From assembly GCF_003236175.1 (NCBI RefSeq), contig NZ_QKTW01000006.1:9811-73810 (forward strand): DNA of 64,000 bases. Reading direction: 5' to 3'. This DNA comes from Taibaiella soli. GTDB lineage: Bacteria; Bacteroidota; Bacteroidia; Chitinophagales; Chitinophagaceae. Below the pieces are notes generated by a model. That model made no database searches, had not been told where the DNA came from, and saw only the letters and a program-made list of their open reading frames with translations. A program made the translations under genes and the position numbers. How positions within the stretch are numbered: position 1 is the stretch's first letter; every line of letters starts with the position of its first letter. This document shows positions 7,381 through 15,535 of this stretch, in pieces.

Positions 7381-8457
7381 AACAAGCTGGCCATCCGCAT
7401 CAAAACTTAGTACCACATCGCCCTTTTGAGGGTGCCCTACACAAGTCAAAACCTTACCGCTGGCGATCTCATCGTCGGTAAGGACTTCGTTGTACGACAT
7501 CCAGACATTTCCCGAAAGGCATTGAGCGACACAGGTACCGCATTGCCCGGTCTCGCAACTGAAAGGCAGGATGGCAACCTGCGCTTTCCGCGAAGCCTGC
7601 AAAATAGAATCCGGATAATTGACCTCAAAAGAATATTGTTTTCCACGCACCTGCACCCGCACCTGATGTGAGCCGGTATCTTGCGGCATTAGTCTGAGCT
7701 TTGGCTTGCTGACATCAAAATCCTCTTTCTTAATTTTTGCAGCAGGAATATTCAATTCCTCCAAAGACATTATTACCATTCGCCGGTAGGCAAAAGGTCC
7801 GCAGATATAAAACAATTGTTTGTCTAATTCCCCGTCAGAATGTTCCTGGTACAATGCTGGCAGCAGCCATTTATTCAAATGTGCCCGCTCCAGATCCTTT
7901 GCAGTACTGAATATATATTCGATTTTGAAGCGCTCCGGAAAGGAAGCTTTCAGTTGTTCCAGTTCTCCGTAAAAAACAGTTTCGGCAATGCTGCGATTGC
8001 TATACACTAATACGATCTGCAAATGTATATGATCACAAAGTGCAGTTTTGATAATTGAAATAACGGGTGTAATACCCACACCGGCCGCAAAGAAAAATAA
8101 CTGACGATGTGCTTCTATGTTTTCCGGTAACGTAAAAAAACCAGAGGCACCAATGGTTTGCAGCACATCATTTCGTTTCACACGGTCGAAAAACCAACGT
8201 GAAAAACTACCGTTCGGCACACGCTTTACGGTAACTGTGAGTGCTTCATTATGCCCTGATGCGGAAGAAATGGAATAAGAACGCCGGTCTTCCCTGCCAT
8301 GTTCACTAAATAAAAAAGTAAGAAACTGGCCAGACTTATACGGCAGTGGTTTACCATCCTCAGGAATCAGCTGAAATGTTTTTACATCATCAGTTTCCTG
8401 CTTAACAGCCGTTACAATAAGTCTTCTAAGGAAAGGATTTTCCAGCGTCTGCGCCAT
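7372..8457 (-). CDS. PaaE-like ferredoxin-NAD(P)H reductase
   Basis: A 361-residue iron-sulfur flavoprotein reductase. The FAD-binding domain contains RRSYSISSASG (about residues 58-68), the NAD(P) domain contains FFAAGVGITPVISI (about 125-138) and YICGPFAYR, and the C-terminal plant-type 2Fe-2S domain contains CETGQCGTCVAQC plus a distal Cys in LTCVGHP. The arrangement is that of PaaE, the reductase of phenylacetyl-CoA epoxidase, and of similar class IA oxygenase reductases. The oxygenase genes paaABCD are absent. A gene of unknown function lies 23 bp upstream in the same direction, so its partner may be an unrelated oxygenase encoded elsewhere. Confidence 0.9.
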   Translation of the reverse strand: MAQTLENPFLRRLIVTAVKQETDDVKTFQLIPEDGKPLPYKSGQFLTFLFSEHGREDRRSYSISSASGHNEALTVTVKRVPNGSFSRWFFDRVKRNDVLQTIGASGFFTLPENIEAHRQLFFFAAGVGITPVISIIKTALCDHIHLQIVLVYSNRSIAETVFYGELEQLKASFPERFKIEYIFSTAKDLERAHLNKWLLPALYQEHSDGELDKQLFYICGPFAYRRMVIMSLEELNIPAAKIKKEDFDVSKPKLRLMPQDTGSHQVRVQVRGKQYSFEVNYPDSILQASRKAQVAILPFSCETGQCGTCVAQCLSGNVWMSYNEVLTDDEIASGKVLTCVGHPQKGDVVLSFDADGQLVSR

Positions 8458-8480
8458 GCATTAAATATACAAAGGCAGCT

Positions 8481-9011
8481 TTATTTCACCATAGAAAAAT
8501 CCAGCATGGCTTTCCCCCATTCCTTCCAGCAAATATTGCCCAATGCAGCGCTGTCTATGCTGTCAGAATATTTGTCTCCGTGAAAAATGGCAAGGAGCTC
8601 TCGCCCATCCCGCGCTATACGGAACAGACTCGGCGAATGCATATAAGAGGAATCATCTTGTTCAGTGATTGGAGCAGATACCCATGCTTCCACCGAAAAG
8701 CTTTCCATATTCTGGTCTGGGAAATCGTCATAAATCACTGCAGTTACTTTCAGCCAGCAAACAATGCCTTTATTGGTTACTTTCAGAAAATCGCCCTTAC
8801 GCACCGATCGTTCTACCGGATGATTATGATGATCTATAAGCTGGAATCCGATGGATTCGTTTGGAAAATAAGAGGCCCATTGGCTGACATGCAGCAGGCG
8901 TTCCTTCGCCGTCACAAACAAGTCTTCTGCGTCTTCTTCATCTTCTGCCATAAAACTGCTTGTAACTACTTCAGGCTGGTGGATCAGTATTTTGTGTTCG
9001 TAAGGCTCCAT
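8481..9011 (-). CDS. Conserved protein of unknown function
   Basis: A 176-residue acidic soluble protein without signal peptide or membrane segment. It has an acidic N-terminal patch (AEDEEDAEDLF, about residues 22-32), three His in LIDHHNHPVER and a Trp-rich C-terminus (NICWKEWGKAMLDFSMVK). It is the first gene of an apparent two-gene operon with the PaaE-like reductase (23 bp gap). I recognise no family and propose no function. Confidence 0.6.
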   Translation of the reverse strand: MEPYEHKILIHQPEVVTSSFMAEDEEDAEDLFVTAKERLLHVSQWASYFPNESIGFQLIDHHNHPVERSVRKGDFLKVTNKGIVCWLKVTAVIYDDFPDQNMESFSVEAWVSAPITEQDDSSYMHSPSLFRIARDGRELLAIFHGDKYSDSIDSAALGNICWKEWGKAMLDFSMVK

Positions 9012-9232
9012 AGCAGATTCGTGTTATTCCTAAGATAATATAAATTTCTGATGACTAGTACCAGATTTTTCGATTTGACCTGTGAATGACCGATGCGAGG
9101 TGAATGATGGAGGTCCGTGGTGATTAATCAATGGTGAAACACGCATTACCTCCGGTGCTGAGACGTCAGGGACCGTGAGCGCATCTCCATTTACGAAAAG
9201 AGACTTCGAAGCGACATACCGGAGATCGCCAG
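9012..9232. other. Spacer with scattered intergenic words
   Basis: The spacer contains degenerate words such as gaatgaccgatgcgaggtga and ggtgattaatcaatggtgaa, related to the gtgaatggtcaatgg family seen elsewhere. No coding or RNA feature is supported. Confidence 0.4.
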
Positions 9233-9262
9233 AAAAAAAATATCCCGTGAGAACACGGGATA
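9233..9262 (-). terminator. Rho-independent terminator after SnoaL-like gene
   Basis: On the minus strand TATCCCGTG pairs perfectly with CACGGGATA around TTCT, followed by eight T. It lies 14 bp past the stop of the gene at 9276-9656. Confidence 0.92.
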
Positions 9263-9275
9263 CTAACTCAAATTA

Positions 9276-9656
9276 TTATTCAGGCTGACTAAAGTACGTT
9301 GCTACTCTGGTGATTTTTCCATCATCAATCGTGAAGATGTTCCAGGCCAGCTGCTCCCAATTGGCGCCGTCACGTGTACGGCCTTTAGAGAGATACTGCA
9401 CATAAACCAGATTTCCACTTTCCTGGATAAAGATGATTTTATCTTTAATACCAGGATATTTTCTTTCGACCGCCGCATAACGAGTAGCGAGGTCTGCTTG
9501 TTTTCTTTCTACAAATTGATCCCCTATTTTGGAATCGAGGAGATACACTTTATCGTCGTGCAATTCCGCAATTTCCTGCCATTTACGTTGATTAAACAAA
9601 TCGTATAAATGCTTTACCGTATCAATGTTTGAATATGTATCCAGGCTGTTCACCAT
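9276..9656 (-). CDS. SnoaL-like / NTF2-fold protein
   Basis: A 126-residue protein of the NTF2-like superfamily, cone-shaped domains used as small enzymes or binding proteins. Visible features are the N-terminal helix (VKHLYDLFNQRKWQEIAELHDDKVYLLDS), the central YVQYLSKGRTRDGANWEQLAWNIFTIDDGKI strands and the terminal RVATYFSQPE, which matches the SnoaL_2/DUF4440 pattern. I chose ATG 9656 because the N-terminal extension of a longer frame lacks family resemblance. It stands alone between a terminator and a divergent gene. The ligand is unknown. Confidence 0.75.
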   Translation of the reverse strand: MVNSLDTYSNIDTVKHLYDLFNQRKWQEIAELHDDKVYLLDSKIGDQFVERKQADLATRYAAVERKYPGIKDKIIFIQESGNLVYVQYLSKGRTRDGANWEQLAWNIFTIDDGKITRVATYFSQPE

Positions 9657-9866
9657 AACATACGTTTCTAAAAAGACGCGAAAACGAATAGTTACCCCTA
9701 TTCCAGTCTCTATATTTTGATGAATTTCCGGGCAAATATTTTCCCATTGCAAAATAACAACTGATATTCAACAAATTGCAAGGGTCTCATTTTTAGACTT
9801 TTTTTGAAAAAACGTCCAAAAATCATCAGCTTTTCTTGAGACATTTGCGTTCCAAAAGAAAAAATC

Positions 9867-10166
9867 ATGAACCATACCGTTAATCTGGCGATACAAATGT
9901 TGCCCTTGCGCCTTCCAAAAGAAGAAACCTACCGCATCGTGGATGTCGCCATCGCTGAAATAAACAAATCCGGACTGAAATACGTTGTTTGCCCGTTTGA
10001 AACCGTGGTAGAAGGCCCTTATAACGAGGTAATGCAATTGCTGGAAAATATTCAGAACGCGTGTACTGAAGCCGGCGCAGATGAGTTCATCATCAACATG
10101 AAATTACACCGCGCTGCAGCAGAAGACATGAAGATCGATGACAAAATAGGCAAGTACAAAGAATAG
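9867..10166 (+). CDS. MTH1187/YkoF-family thiamine-binding protein
   Basis: A 99-residue protein of the DUF77/MTH1187 family, small ferredoxin-like domains that bind thiamine or its pyrimidine part. Family traits are the N-terminal strand NLAIQMLPL, VDVAIAEINKSGLKYVVCPFETVVEGPYNEVMQLL (about residues 26-59) and the helix containing ACTEAGADEFIINMKL. It precedes pyrF by 33 bp, with a separate -7-like box between them. A role in thiamine binding is family knowledge; no thi genes are nearby. Confidence 0.85.
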   Translation: MNHTVNLAIQMLPLRLPKEETYRIVDVAIAEINKSGLKYVVCPFETVVEGPYNEVMQLLENIQNACTEAGADEFIINMKLHRAAAEDMKIDDKIGKYKE

Positions 10167-10170
10167 CTAT

Positions 10171-10178
10171 TAACTTCG
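10171..10178 (+). promoter_or_regulatory. Candidate -7 box for pyrF
   Basis: TAACTTCG lies 21 bp before the pyrF ATG at 10200. It differs by one base from TAnnTTTG; the same TAnnTTCG form precedes the genes at 1547 and 2909. No -33 box is evident. Confidence 0.3.
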
Positions 10179-10199
10179 CGAGTCGAAAAATTGTCTGCA

Positions 10200-11000
10200 A
10201 TGAATAGAGCTGAACTAGTCAAAATTATCCGTGAAAAAAAATCTGTGCTTTGCGTAGGTCTGGACACTGATCTCAACAAAATCCCGAAACACCTTCTGGA
10301 AGAGGAAGATCCGGCATTCGCTTTCAATAAAGCAATTATTGATGCCACCAGGGATGTAGCGGTTGCTTATAAAATCAATACTGCATTTTATGAAGCGCAA
10401 GGACTGAAAGGCTGGATCAGCATGGAGAAAACGCTCAACTATATTCCGAAAAACATTTTCACCATTGCAGACGCAAAACGCGGCGATATCGGCAACACAT
10501 CCGAACAATATGCCCGTACGTTTTTCTACACCTATCCATATGACAGCGTTACAGTAGCACCTTACATGGGTGCCGACAGCGTGCAGCCGTTCCTTCAGTT
10601 TGAAGACAAATGGGCAATTGTACTCGGTCTCACTTCGAATGCAGGCAGTGCGGATTTTCAGTTGCAGGATTGCAGCAATGAGAAACTATATGAAAAAGTA
10701 CTGCGCACGGTGGCAAGCTGGGGTACGCCTGAAAATATCATGTTTGTAATCGGCGCTACGCGCAAAGAACAATTGCAACATGTACGTTCCCTGCTTCCGG
10801 AACACTTTTTTCTGATACCAGGTGTAGGCGCACAAGGCGGCGATGTAGCAACCGTGTGTGACAATGCGCTGAACAAGGATGGCGGCGTGCTGATTAATGT
10901 ATCTCGTGGAATTATCTACGCAGGCTCTGGAACTGACTTTGCAGAAAAAGCGGCAGTTGCGGCAAAAGAATACCAACAACAAATGGCAGCATATTTGTAG
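10200..11000 (+). CDS. pyrF: Orotidine 5'-phosphate decarboxylase (type 2)
   Basis: PyrF converts OMP to UMP, the last step of de novo pyrimidine synthesis. The 266-residue length and motifs fit the longer type 2 family: LCVGLDTDLNKIPKHL near the N-terminus, AYKINTAFYEAQG, the catalytic DAKRGDIGNTSEQYA (about residues 88-102), VAPYMGADSV and LIPGVGAQGGD. ATG 10200 is preferred to the in-frame TTG at 10191. A terminator follows at 11009. No other pyr gene is close. Confidence 0.95.
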   Translation: MNRAELVKIIREKKSVLCVGLDTDLNKIPKHLLEEEDPAFAFNKAIIDATRDVAVAYKINTAFYEAQGLKGWISMEKTLNYIPKNIFTIADAKRGDIGNTSEQYARTFFYTYPYDSVTVAPYMGADSVQPFLQFEDKWAIVLGLTSNAGSADFQLQDCSNEKLYEKVLRTVASWGTPENIMFVIGATRKEQLQHVRSLLPEHFFLIPGVGAQGGDVATVCDNALNKDGGVLINVSRGIIYAGSGTDFAEKAAVAAKEYQQQMAAYL

Positions 11001-11008
11001 GGATATTA

Positions 11009-11040
11009 TACCGGGGGCAGATCACTCCCGGTAAATTTTT
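11009..11040 (+). terminator. Rho-independent terminator after pyrF
   Basis: TACCGGG pairs with CCCGGTA across an 11-nt loop and is followed by AATTTTT. It ends 7 bp before the next ATG, so it may also act as an attenuator for that gene. Confidence 0.7.
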
Positions 11041-11046
11041 CCCTTC

Positions 11047-12327
11047 ATGAATGAATCCTTATTCCAATCCATCTGGCAGTTTAGCCTGTACCGGCCGCAA
11101 CAATTATTTACCACCGATGGCGAAGCGGTCACCATCATCAACCCGGGAAAAAGAAACACCAACGCCGGTCCTGATTTTTTTGAAGCGAAAGTCCGCATCG
11201 GCAATGTAATATTAGTCGGCAATATCGAATTACACATTCATCCCGGCGAATGGACGCGACACAGCCACCATAAAAATCCCGCTTACCAGAATATTATCCT
11301 GCATGTCGTCTATTACAACAGCACAATTGCAGCTATTCCGGAAAATGTGCCAATGCTCGTAATGGAGCCGCACATCCCATCTTATATCATCAAACAATAC
11401 ACCGAGCTGGTACAAACAAATCTCACGCTACCCTGCGCTAATGCGCTGCAAAATGTCAATGAGCTGGTACGGGAAGCATGGATCAACCGCTTGTTGGCAG
11501 AACGGTGGGAACAAAAGCTACTGGAATGGAAACAATTACTGACAAAATCTGCCGGCGATTGGCGGACACTACTTTATTGGCGGATTGCAGCTAATTTCGG
11601 ATTTAAAATAAATGCCGATCCCTTTCTGATGCTGGCGCAATACACCCCAATCAATGTACTTGCAAAACACCGCGAAAATCTGATGCAGACCGAAGCTATT
11701 CTATTCGGACAGGCTGGCTTTCTGGAAAGTGAAACATCAGATGATTATTTTGAAATGCTCAGAAAAGAATACTGCTACCTGCGGCAGAAATATCAATTGC
11801 AGGCAATGCCCAATCATCTTTGGAAATTTTTACGCTTGCGCCCGGCGAATTTTCCGACAGTCCGCATCGCTCAGTTTGCGGCGTTAATCCATCGTTCCGT
11901 TCATCTGTTCTCCCAAATTGTGGCCGCAACAGACATTCCCTTGTTGCACGAATTATTTTCAGTGCAGGCGAGTGAATATTGGGATCATCATTACCGCTTT
12001 GGTGAGCATCATGAAAAGAAAAAGATTAAACATTTAGGAACAAGCTCTGTTGAGAATCTCATTATCAATACCATTGCACCAATTCAGTTTTTGTACGCCA
12101 GCGAGCAGGGGCAGGAAGAATTGAAAGAAAATGCGCTGCAACTATTGGAAAGCATAACACCGGAGAAAAATCACCTGACCGAACTCTGGCAGCAACATGG
12201 CTGGCAAATAAAAAACGCCATGCATTCGCAGGCGCTTCTTCAATTATATAACGGGTACTGCTCTTCTAAACGATGTCTTGAATGCAGCATCGGACTTAAT
12301 ATTATTCGTTCAAGGCCAGATAAATAA
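11047..12327 (+). CDS. DUF2851 family protein
   Basis: A 426-residue soluble protein matching the DUF2851 family of Bacteroidota. The N-terminal part has the signature GKRNTNAGPDFFEAKVRIG (about residues 34-52) and ELHIHPGEWTRHSHHKNPAYQNIILHVVY (about 61-89). The C-terminus ends in a Cys cluster, YCSSKRCLECSIG. No function is established for the family. The conserved Asp, His and Glu around GNIELHIH have led to comparison with nucleases, which I treat as speculation. Its last 18 bp overlap the convergent OsmC gene. Confidence 0.88.
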   Translation: MNESLFQSIWQFSLYRPQQLFTTDGEAVTIINPGKRNTNAGPDFFEAKVRIGNVILVGNIELHIHPGEWTRHSHHKNPAYQNIILHVVYYNSTIAAIPENVPMLVMEPHIPSYIIKQYTELVQTNLTLPCANALQNVNELVREAWINRLLAERWEQKLLEWKQLLTKSAGDWRTLLYWRIAANFGFKINADPFLMLAQYTPINVLAKHRENLMQTEAILFGQAGFLESETSDDYFEMLRKEYCYLRQKYQLQAMPNHLWKFLRLRPANFPTVRIAQFAALIHRSVHLFSQIVAATDIPLLHELFSVQASEYWDHHYRFGEHHEKKKIKHLGTSSVENLIINTIAPIQFLYASEQGQEELKENALQLLESITPEKNHLTELWQQHGWQIKNAMHSQALLQLYNGYCSSKRCLECSIGLNIIRSRPDK

Positions 12328-12717
12328 AATTGTTTTCTGACAGTCAGGATGCAGACTCTCCAGCACCGGACAGGTCATCGCTGTTTTTTGAAGCATAGAG
12401 CGCTGTTTTTCATCGTATTTCTGCTCTTTCGGGAAAGTGATATTGATTTTGATTTCGCCGATACGGCGCGGATTAGCTACCATTACTTTCTCAACATCAA
12501 AACGGGTACCATCAATACTGAATTCGTGTGTACGTGCCAAAATACCCATTACAGTAGCCATACAAGAAGCTAAAGCGGTCGCAACCAGGTCTGTAGGAGA
12601 AAAACGCTCGCCTTTTCCGTGATTATCCACTGGCGCATCCGTTTCAATTACAGTTCCCGACTGTAAATGAGTGGCAATAGTGCGTAATTCACCTTGATAT
12701 ATAACTTGAGAAGTCAC
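12310..12717 (-). CDS. OsmC family protein
   Basis: OsmC/Ohr proteins are thiol peroxidases acting on organic hydroperoxides. The 135-residue product has the central helix PTDLVATALASCMATVMG with the first reactive Cys (about residue 53) and the second Cys in TAMTCPVLESL (about 115-120). The start is a GTG at 12717. Its 3' end overlaps the DUF2851 gene in convergent orientation without an intervening terminator. It is one of two OsmC-like genes in the window; the other is at 53247-53663. Confidence 0.88.
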   Translation of the reverse strand: MTSQVIYQGELRTIATHLQSGTVIETDAPVDNHGKGERFSPTDLVATALASCMATVMGILARTHEFSIDGTRFDVEKVMVANPRRIGEIKINITFPKEQKYDEKQRSMLQKTAMTCPVLESLHPDCQKTILFIWP

Positions 12718-12915
12718 TGAGTTTCTTTTTGTAAAGGTATGATCTTACCTGTAGTTTTAAGTCGCGAGATATGTTTTTGAATAGTTAATGATTATATTTT
12801 AAAAAAAATATTATTCAAACTAGATTTGCTAATGATTTTGTAATAAAGTCATCCTAGAGTAAATATATAATGGAACTGATTTAATATTGCTGATTGGTAT
12901 TATTATTGTAACTTA
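12718..12915. other. AT-rich spacer, no feature recognised
   Basis: A 198-bp, strongly AT-rich spacer between divergent starts. It must hold the promoters for the OsmC gene and the outer-membrane-like gene, but no clean TTTG / TAnnTTTG pair is visible. Confidence 0.35.
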
Positions 12916-13794
12916 ATGGAAATTCATGTCGGTATGGCTGGCTTAACTTATAGGACAGGGATTGGGCTGGTTTTGATGATGTTGGCATCTGTCGCTTCAA
13001 ACGCGCAAACTACGAGTACTACTGTAATTAAAAGCGATAGTACTGCAAAAAAGCCTGTGCCAAAAGTTATCGTAAAAAAGCCAAAACCGATCCATACAGA
13101 GATGAGCCTGGGCGCCAAAATGAACACCAACGGCTGGGGCGCATACATTAATAAAGGCTGGGTAAGAAGCAATGACACCAAACACAGCGACCAGTTTTAC
13201 AACCTCCGTTATGTAGAATTGGAATTCAACGAAGTAAAAAATCCCAAAGAAACCAAGACGACCAACCAATATTTAGGTTCGTATTCTAATGAGAGTGCGA
13301 AACCTTATATCTATGGCAAAATCAATAATTTTTATCAGTTCAACCTTGGTTACGGGTTCCGCAGAATGATCGCCGGAAAGCCGGAACCAGGCTCTGTTTC
13401 TATTCACTGGTTCTATCTGGGCGGCCTTTCCCTGGGCTTGCTGAAACCTTATTATGTAAATGCCAATGTGCCTCAGGACAATGGCGGAACGGGTACGCTA
13501 GTGCGTAAAACCATTAAGTACGAGGACGATAAACAATCTTTCCTGGACGACCGTTTGATCATAAGCTCGGCAGGTTTTACTCAGGGCATCGGTGAAACCA
13601 AGATTGTTCCGGGCCTGCATCTCAAGACTGGCCTGCATTTCGACTTTGCTGCCAACAAAAAAACAGTGCTGGCAATTGAGACTGGCGTAAGCGCTGATCT
13701 CTATTCTTCGAAGATCGAAATTATGGCGAATCAGAAGGCATATCCATATAGCGCTAATATCTTTGCCGCCTTTCAATTTGGCAAACGTTGGTGA
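12916..13794 (+). CDS. Secreted beta-rich protein, probably outer membrane
   Basis: A 292-residue protein with a signal peptide ending around ASNAQ (residues 27-31), a Lys/Pro-rich linker (KKPVPKVIVKKPKPIH) and a series of beta strands with alternating aromatic residues. It ends in NIFAAFQFGKRW, a terminal aromatic strand as in outer membrane barrels. MSLGAKMNTNGWGAYINKGWV near residue 60 starts the barrel-like part. I recognise no named family. It lies 34 bp upstream of lipA. The first ATG gives a slightly long signal peptide; the second Met (residue 7) is an alternative start. Confidence 0.65.
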   Translation: MEIHVGMAGLTYRTGIGLVLMMLASVASNAQTTSTTVIKSDSTAKKPVPKVIVKKPKPIHTEMSLGAKMNTNGWGAYINKGWVRSNDTKHSDQFYNLRYVELEFNEVKNPKETKTTNQYLGSYSNESAKPYIYGKINNFYQFNLGYGFRRMIAGKPEPGSVSIHWFYLGGLSLGLLKPYYVNANVPQDNGGTGTLVRKTIKYEDDKQSFLDDRLIISSAGFTQGIGETKIVPGLHLKTGLHFDFAANKKTVLAIETGVSADLYSSKIEIMANQKAYPYSANIFAAFQFGKRW

Positions 13795-13828
13795 TCGTCG
13801 TAAATAGACGTAATTTGCACCGAGATTT

Positions 13829-14755
13829 ATGCAAGAGTTACCTGTAATTAACGCAACTGTAAATAATACGGAAACACGCGTGAAAAAGCCGGACTGGCTG
13901 CGTGTAAAGCTGCCTATTGGCGAAAACTACAAACATGTACGATCGCTGGTAGATACGCACAAGCTTCATACCATCTGCGAAAGCGGCAACTGTCCGAATA
14001 TGGGCGAATGCTGGGGCGAAGGCACCGCAACGTTCATGATCCTCGGTAATATCTGTACCCGCTCCTGCGGTTTCTGCGCGGTTGCAACCGGCCGCCCGGA
14101 TCCTGTGGATTGGGACGAGCCGCAGCGTGTTGCAGAAGCAATTCACCTGATGAAGGTGAAGCATGCCGTACTGACTTCTGTAGATCGTGATGAGCTGAAA
14201 GATGGTGGTTCTATCATTTGGGCCAATACCATCAAAGCTGTTCGCGCACTCAATCCTGATACAACTTTAGAAACGCTGATCCCTGACTTTAAAGGCCAGT
14301 GGGAAAATCTGGAACGCATCATTGAAGTGGCACCGGAAGTTGTTTCGCACAATCTGGAAACGGTAGAACGCATGACGCGCAAAGTACGTATCCAGGCAAA
14401 ATACCATCGCAGTCTGGAAGTGATCCGTCGCTTGAAAGATGGCGGTATGCGCACGAAAAGCGGTATCATGCTGGGCCTGGGTGAAACGAAAGAAGAAGTG
14501 CTGCAATCCATGCAAGATCTCGCAGATAATGGTCTGGATGTACTGACACTCGGCCAATACCTGCAGCCAACGCAGAAACACTTACCAGTAGTACGTTTCG
14601 TGCATCCTGATGAGTTTGCTTTCTATCGTGAAGAAGGTTATAAAATGGGCCTCGACTACGTTGAAAGTGGTCCGCTGGTTCGTTCTTCTTACCACAGCGA
14701 ACGCCACGTAATTCCTGGTTACGGAAGATCTAAGTGGGAACAGGAAAAAGCTTAA
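13829..14755 (+). CDS. lipA: Lipoyl synthase
   Basis: LipA is a radical SAM enzyme that inserts two sulfurs into octanoyl groups of lipoyl domains, as needed by pyruvate dehydrogenase, whose E1 alpha and E3 genes are also in the window. Both clusters are seen: the auxiliary motif [12 protein letters not shown] (about residues 50-61) and the radical SAM motif CTRSCGFC (about 76-83). [14 protein letters not shown] and the C-terminal [12 protein letters not shown], which supplies the auxiliary-cluster Ser ligand, are also present. The 308-residue length is usual. A terminator follows at 14817. Confidence 0.97.
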   Translation: MQELPVINATVNNTETRVKKPDWLRVKLPIGENYKHVRSLVDTHKLHTICESGNCPNMGECWGEGTATFMILGNICTRSCGFCAVATGRPDPVDWDEPQRVAEAIHLMKVKHAVLTSVDRDELKDGGSIIWANTIKAVRALNPDTTLETLIPDFKGQWENLERIIEVAPEVVSHNLETVERMTRKVRIQAKYHRSLEVIRRLKDGGMRTKSGIMLGLGETKEEVLQSMQDLADNGLDVLTLGQYLQPTQKHLPVVRFVHPDEFAFYREEGYKMGLDYVESGPLVRSSYHSERHVIPGYGRSKWEQEKA

Positions 14756-14768
14756 AGCTGCCCGTATT

Positions 14769-14792
14769 GTCATACTGAGCATAGACGAAGTA
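14769..14792. repeat. Copy of the CTTCG..CTCAG dispersed word
   Basis: gtcatactgagcatagacga followed by agta is a reverse-orientation, diverged member of the word family also seen at 22-45, 52003-52030 and 53051-53074. Confidence 0.4.
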
Positions 14793-14816
14793 TAAGACAA
14801 GCGACTTAAAATATTA

Positions 14817-14852
14817 AATCCTCCTCACGGTATTGTGCGGAGGATTTTTTTG
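14817..14852 (+). terminator. Rho-independent terminator after lipA
   Basis: AATCCTCCTCAC pairs with GTGCGGAGGATT around a short loop (one mismatch), followed by seven T. Confidence 0.87.
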
Positions 14853-14944
14853 TTCGTGTTTTCCGCGAATTTTTATGTGAGTGCTCTTCTGCAGATCATT
14901 CGATCAGTTCCTATTCTTTGACACCATTTGATTTTTCAAGAAAC

Positions 14945-14970
14945 AAAAAAGCACCCAAGACTAGGTGCTT
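14945..14970 (-). terminator. Minus-strand terminator without an assigned gene
   Basis: On the minus strand AAGCACC pairs with GGTGCTT around an 8-nt loop and is followed by six T. No established minus-strand gene lies upstream; the only candidates are the short frame or structured RNA at 14971-15191. Confidence 0.6.
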
Positions 14971-15191
14971 CCATTATGTGTAATAACCCGGGATGAAAAC
15001 ATCCCTCAAACCAAAAAATATCCAAACACTGTGCTTTTCGCACGATGATCGTTGCTTTTAAAAACTCTGCCAGAGACCCCTATCAGCCCCCCGACGGATT
15101 CAGAGTTACGTCCGGCAGAGTGTATCTTAAGTAAATCTTTCAAGCCATTATGATGGAATTTTAGCGTTATGATGCTTGTTCTTTCTTTCAA
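14971..15191 (-). ncRNA. Candidate structured transcript, minus strand
   Basis: Immediately upstream of the orphan terminator the minus strand can form a long-range stem ACTCTGCC/GGCAGAGT (about 15064-15121) enclosing a G-rich segment, and a second dyad around CGATGATCG near 15044. The combination of stem, G-rich loop and terminator suggests a stable RNA of roughly 250 nt. It does not show the hallmarks of RNase P RNA, tmRNA or SRP RNA. The evidence is structural only. Confidence 0.3.
15006..15191 (-). CDS. Possible 61-residue protein (alternative to ncRNA)
   Basis: An ATG at 15191 opens a 61-codon frame beginning MKERTSIITLKFHHNGLKDL and ending FGYFLV, basic, with a Gly/Val-rich middle. It ends 36 bp before the minus-strand terminator, which favours a real transcript. 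No family is recognised, and the underlying RNA structure could explain the conservation of the region without translation. Confidence 0.25.
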   Translation of the reverse strand: MKERTSIITLKFHHNGLKDLLKIHSAGRNSESVGGLIGVSGRVFKSNDHRAKSTVFGYFLV

Positions 15192-15535
15192 AACGACTAA
15201 CGAGCCGTTAATAATACGTTATCAACAATTGTGCCACTTATTTCATTATCTATTCATTTTCATAGCATTAGCAAATCACAAAATGATCATTGATCGCCGC
15301 CATAGCGTTTTTCCACAGAAAATATTTTTTTGAAAAAACCTGGTGAGATCACGGTATCTCAAGTGCCCCCCGAGGATTTCGGTGCGTGCAATAGTTTCCC
15401 GGATCGAAAATCAAACGTCTACCGTAGACAAAAGCTGCGTTATAAAATGGCCTTTTCAACAAAGAAATCTGAGCTTTTCAGCAAAATGCCCGGCGCAGCT
15501 TTGATGGATCTTTGTATCTGAAATAAGGATTCAAC
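15192..15535. other. Spacer upstream of AraC gene
   Basis: The spacer is AT-rich near 15210-15330 and contains TTATCAACA (about 15219) and TTTTCCACA (about 15310), which resemble DnaA boxes, together with gatcattgatc. Two box-like words do not make an origin. Nothing else is supported. Confidence 0.3.

Noticed and set aside
14971-15191. tmRNA or RNase P RNA
   Set aside because: Some fragments (tctgaatccgtcgg, ggggctgat) recall tmRNA ends, but their order is wrong, there is no tag frame or tRNA-like 3' end, and the conserved RNase P blocks are missing.
15192-15330. Replication origin
   Set aside because: Only two DnaA-box-like words (TTATCAACA, TTTTCCACA) occur, with no cluster, no dnaA or dnaN gene and no skew calculation available.
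15330-15521. 63-residue frame upstream of the AraC gene
   Set aside because: No family, no promoter, and a basic, low-information composition; I see no support beyond the open frame.
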